From Paenibacillus aurantius (GTDB taxonomy: Bacteria > Bacillota > Bacilli > Paenibacillales > NBRC-103111), in the NCBI RefSeq assembly GCF_032268605.1, contig NZ_CP130318.1, positions 2,266,001 to 2,330,000 of the forward strand: a stretch of DNA of 64,000 nucleotides, given 5' to 3'. Under the pieces are notes generated by a model that worked only from the letters and a program-made list of their open reading frames with translations, was not told the DNA's origin and searched no databases. Below are positions 1 to 7,896 of this stretch, piece by piece; position 1 is the first letter of the stretch; each line of letters begins with the position of its first letter. The translations under genes were made by a program, and so were the position numbers.

Positions 1-314
1 GGTAACATAGCTAAATTAGCGGTCTGCACATCATTTCCAATAGCTTGTTCTATAGCTGACCGTAAAGAAGGGGTAAGCGAGGATAGGCATCCTTCCACAT
101 AATCATCTGAAAGAATCAATCCCTCCAAATCAACCTCATCAAACTTCTTGGTAAGACTTCGGATGGCTTCATCGCCCTTTATGGCCACCTCATCGAAAAT
201 GGAGAGGACTCCGTTAAGGACGTCCCGGTTGAGAAGTGTTTTGTGTGTTTTATACCGCTCTGTAAGCAGCTCCTTCTGTTTGGGGATTTGGTATACAATG
301 CTTTGACTTTCCAT
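1..314 (-). CDS. hisD: Histidinol dehydrogenase (HisD) family, 5' part only
   Basis: The first 104 codons of a gene reading leftward out of the window. HisD oxidises L-histidinol to L-histidine with two NAD+ in the cytoplasm. The visible N-terminus matches the family: an alpha-helical start, then GDEAIRSLTKKFDEVDLEGL, the conserved region around the GD-A-x-x-x-x-T-x-x-FD motif, then a helix with RSAIEQAI. The catalytic and zinc residues lie outside the window, so activity cannot be judged. The ATG at 314 has a GGAG Shine-Dalgarno nine bases upstream. It is preceded by a long structured leader ending in a terminator-like hairpin (346-383), and no other his gene is visible. The base composition is AT-rich like its neighbours. 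The family call is fairly secure; whether it serves histidine synthesis or is a paralogue is open. Confidence 0.75.
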   Translation of the reverse strand, partial: MESQSIVYQIPKQKELLTERYKTHKTLLNRDVLNGVLSIFDEVAIKGDEAIRSLTKKFDEVDLEGLILSDDYVEGCLSSLTPSLRSAIEQAIGNDVQTANLAML

Positions 315-345
315 CTCATTTATCTCCAATTTTTTAATAAACAAA

Positions 346-383
346 AAGAGCCATGTGGTATAAAAAATACCTACATGACTCTT
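346..383 (-). terminator. Attenuator-type terminator in the hisD leader
   Basis: On the minus strand a stem of about 16 bp (arms 346-361 and 367-383, small mismatches) with an A/T-rich loop is followed by TTTTTGTTTA. It lies between any upstream promoter and the hisD start at 314, so it should act as an attenuator rather than an end-of-gene terminator. Confidence 0.6.
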
Positions 384-394
384 ATGCTTCAAGT

Positions 395-454
395 CCGTAG
401 GTCTAACGCCAATAAGCGTTTGTCCCTACGGAAAACAATCCGTGAAACAAACGC
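395..454 (-). promoter_or_regulatory. Structured leader with alternative stems upstream of hisD
   Basis: Two sets of pairings share bases. Set one pairs 416-423 with 447-454 (GCGTTTGT / ACAAACGC), with an inner ACGGA / TCCGT stem (428-432 and 439-443). Set two pairs 395-401 with 425-431 (CCGTAGG / CCTACGG) and 405-409 with 416-420 (AACGC / GCGTT). The sets cannot form together, and the attenuator hairpin lies just downstream on the minus strand. I do not recognise a known riboswitch class, and there is no T-box sequence. Confidence 0.45.
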
Positions 455-559
455 CTAACTATGATGATGGTTATAGGATTTTGTTGTCCGACATACCAAA
501 CGGTTCATTAGAATATCCCCTTTAACCACACTTGGACCTATTATAAGTTGCCGACTAAA

Positions 560-640
560 AGTTGTAAAGGTCTTCCATTCCTCGTAGAAAGCAAGGTATT
601 CGTCTTGATATTCGGAGCTGGGCTTTGTCAAAGAAACGGT
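560..640 (-). pseudogene. Possible N-terminal remnant of a GNAT acetyltransferase
   Basis: Read on the minus strand, the stretch encodes SLTKPSSEYQDEYLAFYEEW, which resembles the N-terminus of a family of Bacillales GNAT acetyltransferases (LTKP...EYL.FYEEWK). No start codon is in this frame near the front and the following sequence does not continue the family, so only a fragment remains. The match rests on memory of the family and is short. Confidence 0.3.
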
Positions 641-705
641 TCTCCATATTGTTCTTCCTAAGTGTTAATTTTAACTTTCACAATTGACCAAACTCTTCTC
701 ATTGT

Positions 706-938
706 TCAAAAAACATCTGTTACATTAGCCCAAATGTCCTTTAAGTTATTACCTTCAATTGTTCCATGTTCAAGCAATTCATAGTGGTCTTTAAAAGATT
801 GATATTTCCCATAAAACTCTGACAAATACCACCCGAAGTTGTTATTGCTAATGGACTACTTTTTTCCGTTGTACTCGAAGTGTAGTTCAAGTCCTAATAC
901 CAAATCCGATAAATTAACTGCTCAAACGAATAAGACAT
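706..938 (-). pseudogene. Broken small gene of unknown function
   Basis: An ATG at 938 with GGAGG just upstream opens a frame MSYSFEQLIYRIWY that hits a stop. Shifting frame by one continues plausibly with LGLELHFEYNGKK, then an in-frame TAG, then SISNNNFGWYLSEFYGKYQS and a further 38 sensible residues to a TGA at 706. One frameshift plus one nonsense codon in about 77 codons shows a decayed gene. Codon use is AT-rich like the adjacent genes. I do not recognise the family; its composition resembles small immunity or hypothetical proteins of Bacillales, which is only a guess. Confidence 0.6.
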
Positions 939-958
939 ATGCCCTCCAACGTATTTCG

Positions 959-1360
959 TTATTTCCTTTCAGCTATTCTCTTCTGCGCTAACGCCTTGAC
1001 TTCTTCATCCTTATCAGCTGATAAAAACTGTAAAACGTTTAACGTAGCCTTTTTATTCCTTGCAACTGCACTTCTTATAATAGGATCTTTATCACTTGCT
1101 AACTTTAGTTGAAGTTTTTCAGACAATTTATTTTTTGAAGCAACCATGTGCCTAACTCTCCATTCAGAATCATCAGACAAAATTTCAAGTATCTCCAAGG
1201 GCACGGTTTTGTTTTGTGCTACCCAAAATTTCATATCTAAATATGTAACAATAATTTCAAGCCATACATCTGTTGGCGCTTCGTCCCAAGCCGCTCTAAG
1301 ATGCTCGTTAGGATTTTCGCTTGTTCTCAATTTTACAAACTCTTCGGCAGAATTTATCAC
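959..1360 (-). CDS. HEAT-like repeat protein, function unknown
   Basis: A 133-residue protein made of an N-terminal helical part and at least three alpha-helical repeats of about 24 residues with the pattern (W/D)x(R/E)VRxxVAxN, for example SEWRVRHMVASKN, DPIIRSAVARNKK and DEEVKALAQKR. This is typical of HEAT or leucine-rich-repeat-variant proteins that bind other proteins. There is no signal peptide or membrane segment. I place the start at GTG 1360, because GGAGG lies eight bases before it; a longer TTG frame to 1375 would overlap its own Shine-Dalgarno. It sits in the AT-rich patch, convergent with the pseudogene remnants and divergent from the TPR-like gene at 1453. The substrate is unknown. 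Confidence 0.6.
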   Translation of the reverse strand: MINSAEEFVKLRTSENPNEHLRAAWDEAPTDVWLEIIVTYLDMKFWVAQNKTVPLEILEILSDDSEWRVRHMVASKNKLSEKLQLKLASDKDPIIRSAVARNKKATLNVLQFLSADKDEEVKALAQKRIAERK

Positions 1361-1452
1361 ATAATCAACCTCCAATCAAATTTATAGGAAGGATTTTCCA
1401 ATAAAGATATTGAATAATATTGTTCGTAGATTATTTCGGGGAGGGATAAATT

Positions 1453-2538
1453 ATGGAAGCTGCTGTCTTTCTCAAAGAATTCATTAGTCAAAATGAATCC
1501 TGTCCATCAGGACAAGACGAGGCATTATTAGTAGATGCTTATGAATTAGTTAAAAAAGAACTTCTGGAAACAAGCTATTCCATAGAAAGTGTTCGGCTTG
1601 CCCATAAAATATTCGGATACTTAGGCGACAAAGGCTTAAATGAGAGAATAGAAACAATGCGAAAATATTTAAAATCAGAGCAACTCAAAACGCTTGAAGA
1701 TCAATTTTGGGCGCAGTGGGAGCTTGTAGATAATCTAGCACTTTTAAAAAAGTACAAAGTAATGATCGAAGAACAAAAATTATTTTTAGCCTGGGCAAGA
1801 GAAAAGACGTCCGCTGATCATTTATTGAAAGTTATGTTCGATAGTACACAAGCACTTGGTTGGGTAGAAGAAGGGCAGTCTGAAGAATGGTTTGATATTT
1901 ATCACGATATAATAAAGCGCACTAAACCAACCCCATCGAACCGTCATGCTCGTGTTTTATATGTTGAAACGGCTGCGGGAGTTTTGATATACCATCTGAA
2001 AAATTATGCTGAGGCAGTCGATGAAATCGAACGATACCATAATATCATTTATGAGGATGTCTCATGGGATGAACATATCAAATTTTCTATTAGGCTTAAA
2101 TCCTATCAATTAGGGTTATATAGTGCTGAAGTTGATTGGCTGAATTACGAGAAGACGGTTAATGAATCGATTTTGGAAATAATTAATAGTATAAACAAAC
2201 ATAACAACGATGGTTCCGTTTCGCTTGATGACATCTGTGATATGGCTCACGAAATTGGTACCTGTCTAATGTGGGAAAGGCGATATAACCAAGCCATGCC
2301 TTTATTTGAATATTCTATACAGCACCAAGGAGCAGGAATAACGCATTATTTTTATGCTATATGTGTTTGGGCAGCACAAAAGGATAGACCTACAACATTA
2401 AAACACCTAACGTTAGCTGAATTAAAGGTCAAAGGAAATGGTGGCTTGCGTTCAAGATATAAACAGATGTTTTCAGAACAAACGGAGTTTGCCGATGTAT
2501 GGCAGGACGAGGAATTTTTATCCGTGTTTCTATCGTAA
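1453..2538 (+). CDS. TPR-like helical protein, function unknown
   Basis: A 361-residue, almost entirely alpha-helical protein without signal peptide or membrane segment. Helix pairs such as LKNYAEAVDEIERYHNII and MWERRYNQAMPLFEYSIQ have the A-x-x-x-(F/Y/I)-E spacing of tetratricopeptide repeats, so a protein-binding scaffold is likely. GGGAGGG lies eight bases upstream of the ATG. Base composition is AT-rich, matching 1-3400 and unlike the rest of the window. A short gap separates it from the kinase gene downstream, and the two could be co-transcribed. No catalytic motif is visible and I do not recognise a named family. Confidence 0.6.
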   Translation: MEAAVFLKEFISQNESCPSGQDEALLVDAYELVKKELLETSYSIESVRLAHKIFGYLGDKGLNERIETMRKYLKSEQLKTLEDQFWAQWELVDNLALLKKYKVMIEEQKLFLAWAREKTSADHLLKVMFDSTQALGWVEEGQSEEWFDIYHDIIKRTKPTPSNRHARVLYVETAAGVLIYHLKNYAEAVDEIERYHNIIYEDVSWDEHIKFSIRLKSYQLGLYSAEVDWLNYEKTVNESILEIINSINKHNNDGSVSLDDICDMAHEIGTCLMWERRYNQAMPLFEYSIQHQGAGITHYFYAICVWAAQKDRPTTLKHLTLAELKVKGNGGLRSRYKQMFSEQTEFADVWQDEEFLSVFLS

Positions 2539-2598
2539 AATGATAGATAAGTTTTTTATAAACAAAAGAATAACTGCTCCAAAAAAGGAGTGTCGGTG

Positions 2599-2670
2599 TT
2601 GAATTTACCATGGAAACTAATAGTGTGGGAGGAGTGGAAATACATTGAAACGAACGGAAGTATCTTTTGA
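2599..2670 (+). other. Candidate leader peptide upstream of the APH gene
   Basis: TTG at 2599 follows AAAAGGAG by eight bases and opens a 23-codon frame rich in Trp (four W) that ends at 2670, inside the next gene. A second tiny frame, ATG 2610 to TGA 2646-2648, ends exactly on the TTG start codon of the kinase gene. Either could couple or modulate translation. It may instead be the debris of a truncated gene. Confidence 0.3.
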
Positions 2671-3376
2671 TAGGGAGACCGTACCATTAACCATTAGGCA
2701 GTACATGAAAGGGGCAACTTTTTATGATAGTAGTTGCTCCGAAAATGCAAGGACCCTTTTTGTTTCAGGTGCAGAACCTGCTTTTCTAAAGATAAGCAAA
2801 AGAGGTTCGCTTGAACGTGAATACAAAATGACAAAATTTTTACATAAACATAACGTCGCACCGAATGCCATAGCCTATGAATCAGAATTAAAGTATGACT
2901 ATTTATTCACAGAAGCAGTAAGGGGTGAGGATGGAACGGCAGGGCCACACATTGAGAATCCTAGTAAATTGGCATCTGCGTTTGGCGAATATCTAAAAAT
3001 ATTGCACTCGCTGCCTACTGAAGGCTGTCCATATAGCAATAGAACTACGGAATTGTTGAATGAAGCGAATAGTAAGGGGATAGACCTTAGTATTCTGAAG
3101 GAGTACGGCTATTCAGCTATCGACAATGTGATAATACATGGGGATTACTGTTTACCTAATATTATAATGGATAACTTTTCATTCAAAGGATTTATTGATT
3201 TAGGGTATGGTGGGGTAGGCGACAGGCATTACGATATCTATTGGGGAATATGGACACTAAATTATAACTTGAAGACTGATAAATACAGGGAGATCTTTTT
3301 AGATGCTTATGGAAGAAGTGATATGGACCATAACGGACTTAATTATTTTACAAAACTGATTAAGTTAACGGATTAA
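2645..3376 (+). CDS. Aminoglycoside phosphotransferase-family kinase
   Basis: A 243-residue protein of the APH/choline-kinase-like fold, probably transferring phosphate from ATP to a hydroxyl of a small molecule. Visible landmarks are a candidate ATP-binding Lys49 (FLKI), the Brenner motif HGDYCLPNI at 165-173 with catalytic Asp167 and Asn172, and the metal-binding IDLGYGGVGDRHYDI segment around Asp185. Length and layout resemble APH(3')-type enzymes, but the substrate cannot be read from sequence and resistance is not shown. The TTG start is supported by GGGAGGAG just upstream; no in-frame ATG fits as well. It lies in the AT-rich patch, and a GC-rich hairpin terminator follows at 3399. Confidence 0.7.
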   Translation: MKRTEVSFDRETVPLTIRQYMKGATFYDSSCSENARTLFVSGAEPAFLKISKRGSLEREYKMTKFLHKHNVAPNAIAYESELKYDYLFTEAVRGEDGTAGPHIENPSKLASAFGEYLKILHSLPTEGCPYSNRTTELLNEANSKGIDLSILKEYGYSAIDNVIIHGDYCLPNIIMDNFSFKGFIDLGYGGVGDRHYDIYWGIWTLNYNLKTDKYREIFLDAYGRSDMDHNGLNYFTKLIKLTD

Positions 3377-3388
3377 AATCATTTATTT

Positions 3389-3415
3389 TTAAAAAAAAGA
3401 GGGGCCTCGCCCCTC
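3389..3415 (-). terminator. Terminator of exoA
   Basis: A GAGGGG / CCCCTC stem with a five-base loop. On the minus strand it is followed by a run of eight T, so it ends exoA. It also lies just after the APH gene on the plus strand, where a T run is lacking. Confidence 0.75.
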
Positions 3416-3472
3416 CTTGCTATTTCTTTCAATAACAGTGATCGACACTCCAACCATGAAGATTACAACCCC

Positions 3473-4246
3473 TCAAGACACTGGAATCTTTTCCTCATCC
3501 AAAACCACGTAAACCGGGCAGTGATCACTGCCGAGAATGTGGGGATCCATCCCAGCCTCCGTAAGAGCCGGCACCAGCCGGGAGGAGACGAGGAAGTAGT
3601 CGATCCGCCAGCCGACATTCCGTTCCCGGACTTTCGGCATATTGGACCACCACGTATAGGCATCCGTCCGGTCGGGGTAGAGGGAGCGGAACGAATCGAC
3701 GAATCCCGCCTCAAGCAGGACGGTCATCTTCTCCCGTTCCTCCGGGGTGAAGCCGGAGTTGTTCTTGTTGGATTTGGCGTTCTTCAGGTCAATTTCCTGA
3801 TGAGCAACGTTCAAGTCGCCGCACACAATCACCGGCTTCTTCTTGTCAAGCTGCAGCAAGTAGTGACGGAAGCGTTCCTCCCAGTCCAACCGGTAGTCAA
3901 GCCGGGACAGGTCCCGCTTGGCATTCGGCGTGTACACGTTGACGAGCTGGAAAGTCTCAAACTCCAGCGTAAGGATCCGCCCTTCGGGCTCCCGGTCTTC
4001 TTCCATCCCGTAACGAACTGAGAGGGGCTCCCGCTTCGTGAAAACGGCCGTTCCGGAGTATCCCTTCTTCTCCGCATAGTTCCAATATTCCTTGTAGCCC
4101 TCCCCGCATTCCATTGAGATCTGCCCTTCCTGCAGCTTCGTTTCCTGGACACAGAAAAGGTCGGCTTGGGTCTCGTGAAAATAATCGTGAAATCCTTTGT
4201 TTACGCAGGCCCGCAGCCCGTTGACGTTCCATGATACCAGCTTCAT
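3473..4246 (-). CDS. exoA: Exodeoxyribonuclease III (AP endonuclease)
   Basis: A 257-residue Xth-family enzyme that cleaves DNA 5' of abasic sites and has 3'-5' exonuclease and 3'-phosphatase activity in base-excision repair. The family's metal and catalytic residues are present: Asn7 in SWNVNGLRA, Glu35 in VQETKLQ, Asp144 and Asn146 in CGDLNVAH, and the C-terminal SDHCPV with Asp241 and His242. Length equals that of B. subtilis ExoA. The ATG at 4246 is preceded by GGGAGAG. The gene is monocistronic, ending in the strong hairpin at 3389-3415, and marks the change from AT-rich to GC-rich sequence. Confidence 0.93.
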   Translation of the reverse strand: MKLVSWNVNGLRACVNKGFHDYFHETQADLFCVQETKLQEGQISMECGEGYKEYWNYAEKKGYSGTAVFTKREPLSVRYGMEEDREPEGRILTLEFETFQLVNVYTPNAKRDLSRLDYRLDWEERFRHYLLQLDKKKPVIVCGDLNVAHQEIDLKNAKSNKNNSGFTPEEREKMTVLLEAGFVDSFRSLYPDRTDAYTWWSNMPKVRERNVGWRIDYFLVSSRLVPALTEAGMDPHILGSDHCPVYVVLDEEKIPVS

Positions 4247-4441
4247 TGGTTCTCTCCCTGATTAGATTTTGGCTTAAGTATACCATAGACAAGCCCCGCC
4301 GATGACCTGCTGCCGATGCATCTTACTATACCGGCTCTTCTATTAAAAGGGTCACCGCTTCCAGCCGGCTTCTGGAAAGTTTCGGTTCGTTCGCTAGGGG
4401 TATACTACTAGGGAAGTGAGGAACAGATGAGGAGGATGGAG

Positions 4442-5452
4442 ATGTCCGACAATCAGCAGATTCATTTAACCAGGAGGCCGCAGGGAATGCCGCAGGCCGG
4501 CGATTTCTCATTCGTAGAGGCGCAGATGCCAGAGATCGGCGAAGGGCAGGCGCTGGTCCGCACCCTATATTTATCCGTGGATCCCTATTTGAGAGGAAGG
4601 ATGAGCGACAAGAAATCGTATGTGGCCCCTTTTGAAGTGGGAAAAATGCTTTCCGGCGGCATCGTCGGCCAAGTGGAGGAGTCGCGCACTCCATCCCTGG
4701 CTCGAGGGGATATCGTCACCGGCCATCTGGGCTGGCAGCGCTATGCCGCGGTGACGCCCGGGCAGGTGACGAAGGTGGACCCGACGCTTGCTCCGATCTC
4801 CACCGCCCTCGGCGTGCTCGGAATGACGGGCCTGACGGCGTATTTCGGCCTGCTGGACATTGGCCGGCCAAAGGAAGGAGAGACGGTAGTCGTCTCGGGA
4901 GCCGCGGGGGCGGTGGGTATGATCGTGGGTCAGATCGCCCGGATCAAGGGAGCCCGGGCCGTCGGCATCGCCGGCTCGGCGGAGAAGACCGAATACCTGA
5001 TCCGGGAACTGGGATTTGACGCGGCCGTGAACTACAAGAACGATAATTTCCGGGAAGAGCTGGAGAAAGCCTGTCCCCAAGGCGTCGACGTTTACTTTGA
5101 CAATGTCGGAGGGGAGGTTTCAGATGCGGTACTCGCGCATCTCAACAAAGGCGCGCGCATTCCGCTGTGCGGCCAAATTTCCATGTACAACTTGGAGAAG
5201 CCGGATATCGGCCCGCGCATTCAACCCCAGCTCCTCATCAACAGCGCGCTTATGAAAGGATTCATCGTCGGGGAGTATGCGGCCCGTTTTGGCGACGGTG
5301 TCCGGGAGCTGGCCGGCTGGCTGAAGGAGGACAAGCTGAAGTATGCCGAAAACATCGTAGACGGCTTTGAGAATACGATAGAGGCCTTCCTTGGGTTGTT
5401 CAGCGGGGAGAATGTGGGCAAGCAGCTGGTGAAGGTCGCAGAGCCCCGATAG
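4442..5452 (+). CDS. yfmJ: NADP-dependent oxidoreductase, YfmJ / leukotriene-reductase type
   Basis: A 336-residue zinc-independent medium-chain dehydrogenase/reductase, related to B. subtilis YfmJ, E. coli CurA and plant alkenal reductases, which reduce alpha,beta-unsaturated carbonyls with NADPH. Seen: the N-terminal SVDPYLRGRM motif, the nucleotide-binding loop VVSGAAGAVGMIVGQIARIKG, and the YFDNVGGEVSDAVL segment typical of the subfamily. No zinc cysteines are present. An upstream in-frame ATG exists at 4427, but AGGAGG at 4430-4435 sits six bases before ATG 4442, so the latter is the better start. The gene stands alone and ends at a hairpin at 5489. The physiological substrate is unknown. 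Confidence 0.85.
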   Translation: MSDNQQIHLTRRPQGMPQAGDFSFVEAQMPEIGEGQALVRTLYLSVDPYLRGRMSDKKSYVAPFEVGKMLSGGIVGQVEESRTPSLARGDIVTGHLGWQRYAAVTPGQVTKVDPTLAPISTALGVLGMTGLTAYFGLLDIGRPKEGETVVVSGAAGAVGMIVGQIARIKGARAVGIAGSAEKTEYLIRELGFDAAVNYKNDNFREELEKACPQGVDVYFDNVGGEVSDAVLAHLNKGARIPLCGQISMYNLEKPDIGPRIQPQLLINSALMKGFIVGEYAARFGDGVRELAGWLKEDKLKYAENIVDGFENTIEAFLGLFSGENVGKQLVKVAEPR

Positions 5453-5488
5453 GTATCAGGCTAAGTTATTTTTGTGCAAATGTTCGTT

Positions 5489-5520
5489 AGCATCTTCTAT
5501 ATAGAAGGTGCTTTTTCTTT
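5489..5520 (+). terminator. Rho-independent terminator after yfmJ
   Basis: AGCATCTTCT / AGAAGGTGCT stem with an ATAT loop followed by TTTTTCTTTT. Confidence 0.8.
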
Positions 5521-5581
5521 TCTATAATAAGGGTAAGCGAATAACGCTTTCATTCTTGATCCTATTAAGGAGGGTTCCTTC

Positions 5582-6994
5582 ATGAGCCGCAATGCGCCAC
5601 TGCTTCTGAACGATGAGCAGATGAGAAAGTTCATTACCGAAGGATTCTTGATTCTGAATACGGATTTTCCGGAGGAGTTCCATCAAGCGCTGGTCACCCA
5701 GCTGGAGACCGTGTATGAGAAGGAAGGCAACCCGGGGAACAACCTGCTTCCCCGCATCCGGGAGCTGCAAAAGGTATTCGATCATCCTGTCATTACGGGA
5801 GCGCTGACCAGTGTGCTCGGACCTGATTATATGCTTCACGCCCACCGGCACGGGCATTTCAACGCTTCCCCGAAAGCGGGGGGCTGGCACAAGGACAGCT
5901 ACTGGGGCTACGGCAAAATACGCAACCATCATCCCTGGTGGGCGATGATCATGTATTTCCCGCAGGATACGCCGGTTGAGCTCGGCCCGACGGGGGTAAT
6001 GCCCGGCACGCAAAACTACGATTCCCGTATCTTCGAGTCCGATGAAACGGAAGGAGAGGCGCTGGCGAGCGGAAAAGCCGGCACGTTCGCGCTGATCCAC
6101 TATGACATCTGGCACCGTTCCACCCCGAACCTTAAAGGGGCCAACCGCTTTATGCTTAAGTTCGAATTCATGCGCACCCAGGCTCCCCAAGCCCCGAGCT
6201 GGGACAACAGGGAAAAGGAGTGGGTGAGTCCGGCGGCTTTCCATGTGCCGATCATCCAGCATGACGCCCTTTGGAAGGAAACCTGGAACTGGCTGTCCGG
6301 CCGGGTGGGCAGCCTCGCGGGAACCGAATCGGCGGATGCCGGCAGGCTTCAGCAGCTGACGGCCGGAATCGAGGATTCCTTTGAGCCTCACGCCATCAAC
6401 GCGGCTTATGAGCTGGCCGGCTGCGGCGAGCAGGGGCTATCCGTTCTGCTGGATAAGCTGAATAATGGCGAGAAAAAGATTTCGAAGCTCGCCGCTTACG
6501 GATTGTCGGCTGCCGGGCCGGACGCCATACCCGGGCTCATCGAGGCCCTGCGGAGCGAGCGGGAGGAGACCGTTAACCACGCGGCCTTCGCGCTGGGTGA
6601 GCTGAGAGACGCGGCTGCGCCGGCTGTTCCGGCCCTAGTAAGCCTGCTGGACCTTCCGTCGGCGGAGGTACGCCGTACGGTAACGGAGTCGCTCGGCATG
6701 ATTGCTGCTCCGGCCGAGGACGTAACGGCCGCGCTGATCCGGTGCCTGCAGGACGAAGACGTCCAGGTGCGCTTTACCGCCGGGCTTTCGCTTATCCGGG
6801 TAGGCCGCGCGGCGGAAGCCGCGGTTCCGGCTCTCGAAGCCGCGCTCGACGATGAGAACCGCTATGTAAGCGCTCATGCGGCGGAGGCGCTCCGCTACAT
6901 CGGCACGGAAGAGGCCAAGGATGCGCTGATTCAGCATCTGTTTAAGGCCCGCTGGTGCCCGGCGACGACACCGGCCAGCACGTTCTATCCTTAA
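5582..6994 (+). CDS. Phytanoyl-CoA dioxygenase (PhyH) domain fused to HEAT repeats
   Basis: A 470-residue two-part protein. Residues 1 to about 230 form a PhyH-type Fe(II)/2-oxoglutarate dioxygenase: His103 and Asp105 in GGWHKDSYWG, distal His178 in YDIWHRSTPN, and Arg189, which should bind 2-oxoglutarate. Residues from about 240 to 460 form HEAT (PBS-lyase-like) repeats with the phrases SKLAAYGLSAAGPDAIPGLI, NHAAFALGELRDAAAPAVPA and VRRTVTESLGMIAAPAEDV. The iron triad is intact, so it is probably an active hydroxylase, but the substrate is unknown; the repeat array suggests docking on a protein or other large partner. AAGGAGGG precedes the ATG. It has its own terminator on both sides, so it is likely a single-gene unit. 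Confidence 0.8.
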   Translation: MSRNAPLLLNDEQMRKFITEGFLILNTDFPEEFHQALVTQLETVYEKEGNPGNNLLPRIRELQKVFDHPVITGALTSVLGPDYMLHAHRHGHFNASPKAGGWHKDSYWGYGKIRNHHPWWAMIMYFPQDTPVELGPTGVMPGTQNYDSRIFESDETEGEALASGKAGTFALIHYDIWHRSTPNLKGANRFMLKFEFMRTQAPQAPSWDNREKEWVSPAAFHVPIIQHDALWKETWNWLSGRVGSLAGTESADAGRLQQLTAGIEDSFEPHAINAAYELAGCGEQGLSVLLDKLNNGEKKISKLAAYGLSAAGPDAIPGLIEALRSEREETVNHAAFALGELRDAAAPAVPALVSLLDLPSAEVRRTVTESLGMIAAPAEDVTAALIRCLQDEDVQVRFTAGLSLIRVGRAAEAAVPALEAALDDENRYVSAHAAEALRYIGTEEAKDALIQHLFKARWCPATTPASTFYP

Positions 6995-7028
6995 GAACGG
7001 ATCTTCATAAGTGATACCGCCGGTCTGG

Positions 7029-7078
7029 AACGGCACCCCTTGGGTAAAGCAAGGTTACCCTTTGGAGGTGCCGTTTTT
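7029..7078 (+). terminator. Terminator after the PhyH-HEAT gene
   Basis: AACGGCACC / GGTGCCGTT stem with an inner GGGTAA / TTACCC stem, followed by TTTTT. Confidence 0.75.
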
Positions 7079-7218
7079 CCTATGCTGAGGGGCTTTTGAA
7101 CGTTTCCGCCGGCAATCTCCCGATGACGTTTCGGTTGAGGGGAGGGGGGAAACGTGATACCATCGGTAAGGAATCGGCCTTCGGGCCGAATATGTCGGGA
7201 GCAGGAGAAGAACGAACG

Positions 7219-7896
7219 ATGGGAGATTTACATACGACTCCATCCGGGGCGGAGCCCCGGGTGCTTATTATGACGGCCGTGGACGCCGAGCGGCAGGCCG
7301 TGCTGAGAGGCTTAGCGGGCGATCCCCGCTTCGCCGCCGCCCTCGCGGGGGTCGGCCCCGCCACCGCCGCGGCCCGCACGATGGCCGCGCTGGCGGACGG
7401 CCCGCCCTGCCGCCTCGTCGTCAGCGCCGGCATCGCCGGCGGCTTCGCCGGAGCGGCCGCGGTCGAGACGCTCGTCGTGGCCGACGCGGTCATCGCCGCG
7501 GACCTCGGCGCCGAGACGCCCGACGGCTTCCGCCGCGTGGACGAGCTCGGCTTCGGCGAGAGCCTCGCGGCCGTCGACGCGGCGCTTGCCGCCCGCGCCG
7601 CCAGGGCGCTGCAGGCTGCGGGGCTGCCGGTGCGGCTGGGTCCCGTGCTGACGGTATCCACCGTCACCGGGACCGCCGCAACGGCAATGGAGCTGGCGGC
7701 GCGCTTCCCGGGAGCGGCGGCGGAGGCGATGGAGGGCTACGGCGTCGCCGTGGCGGCCGCCCTCCGCGGCGTGCCGGTGCTCGAGATCCGCGCCGTCTCG
7801 AATGCGGTCGGTCCACGGGACCGCTCCGCCTGGCGGATGAAAGAAGCTTTGGCCGCATTGGAGCAAGCCTTTGCGGTGTTAAGGGAGGTACTGTGA
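7219..7896 (+). CDS. mqnB: Futalosine hydrolase
   Basis: A 225-residue nucleoside-phosphorylase-fold enzyme that cleaves futalosine to hypoxanthine and dehypoxanthinyl futalosine in the futalosine route to menaquinone. Evidence: ILMTAVDAERQAVL at the N-terminus, the VSAGIAGGF loop, and the C-terminal EAMEGYGVAVAA and RAVSNAVGPRDRSAW segments typical of MqnB. I take ATG 7219, preceded by AGGAG, rather than the open frame from 7096, whose extra 41 residues are not family-like. The stop directly abuts the mqnD start. The gene is markedly GC-rich, with Ala/Arg-heavy codons between 7300 and 7800, more than its neighbours. Confidence 0.85.
   Translation: MGDLHTTPSGAEPRVLIMTAVDAERQAVLRGLAGDPRFAAALAGVGPATAAARTMAALADGPPCRLVVSAGIAGGFAGAAAVETLVVADAVIAADLGAETPDGFRRVDELGFGESLAAVDAALAARAARALQAAGLPVRLGPVLTVSTVTGTAATAMELAARFPGAAAEAMEGYGVAVAAALRGVPVLEIRAVSNAVGPRDRSAWRMKEALAALEQAFAVLREVL

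Noticed and set aside
243-458. Open frame of 71 codons on the plus strand
   Set aside because: It is antisense to the hisD start and runs through the hairpins of the leader, with no ribosome site and no family resemblance.
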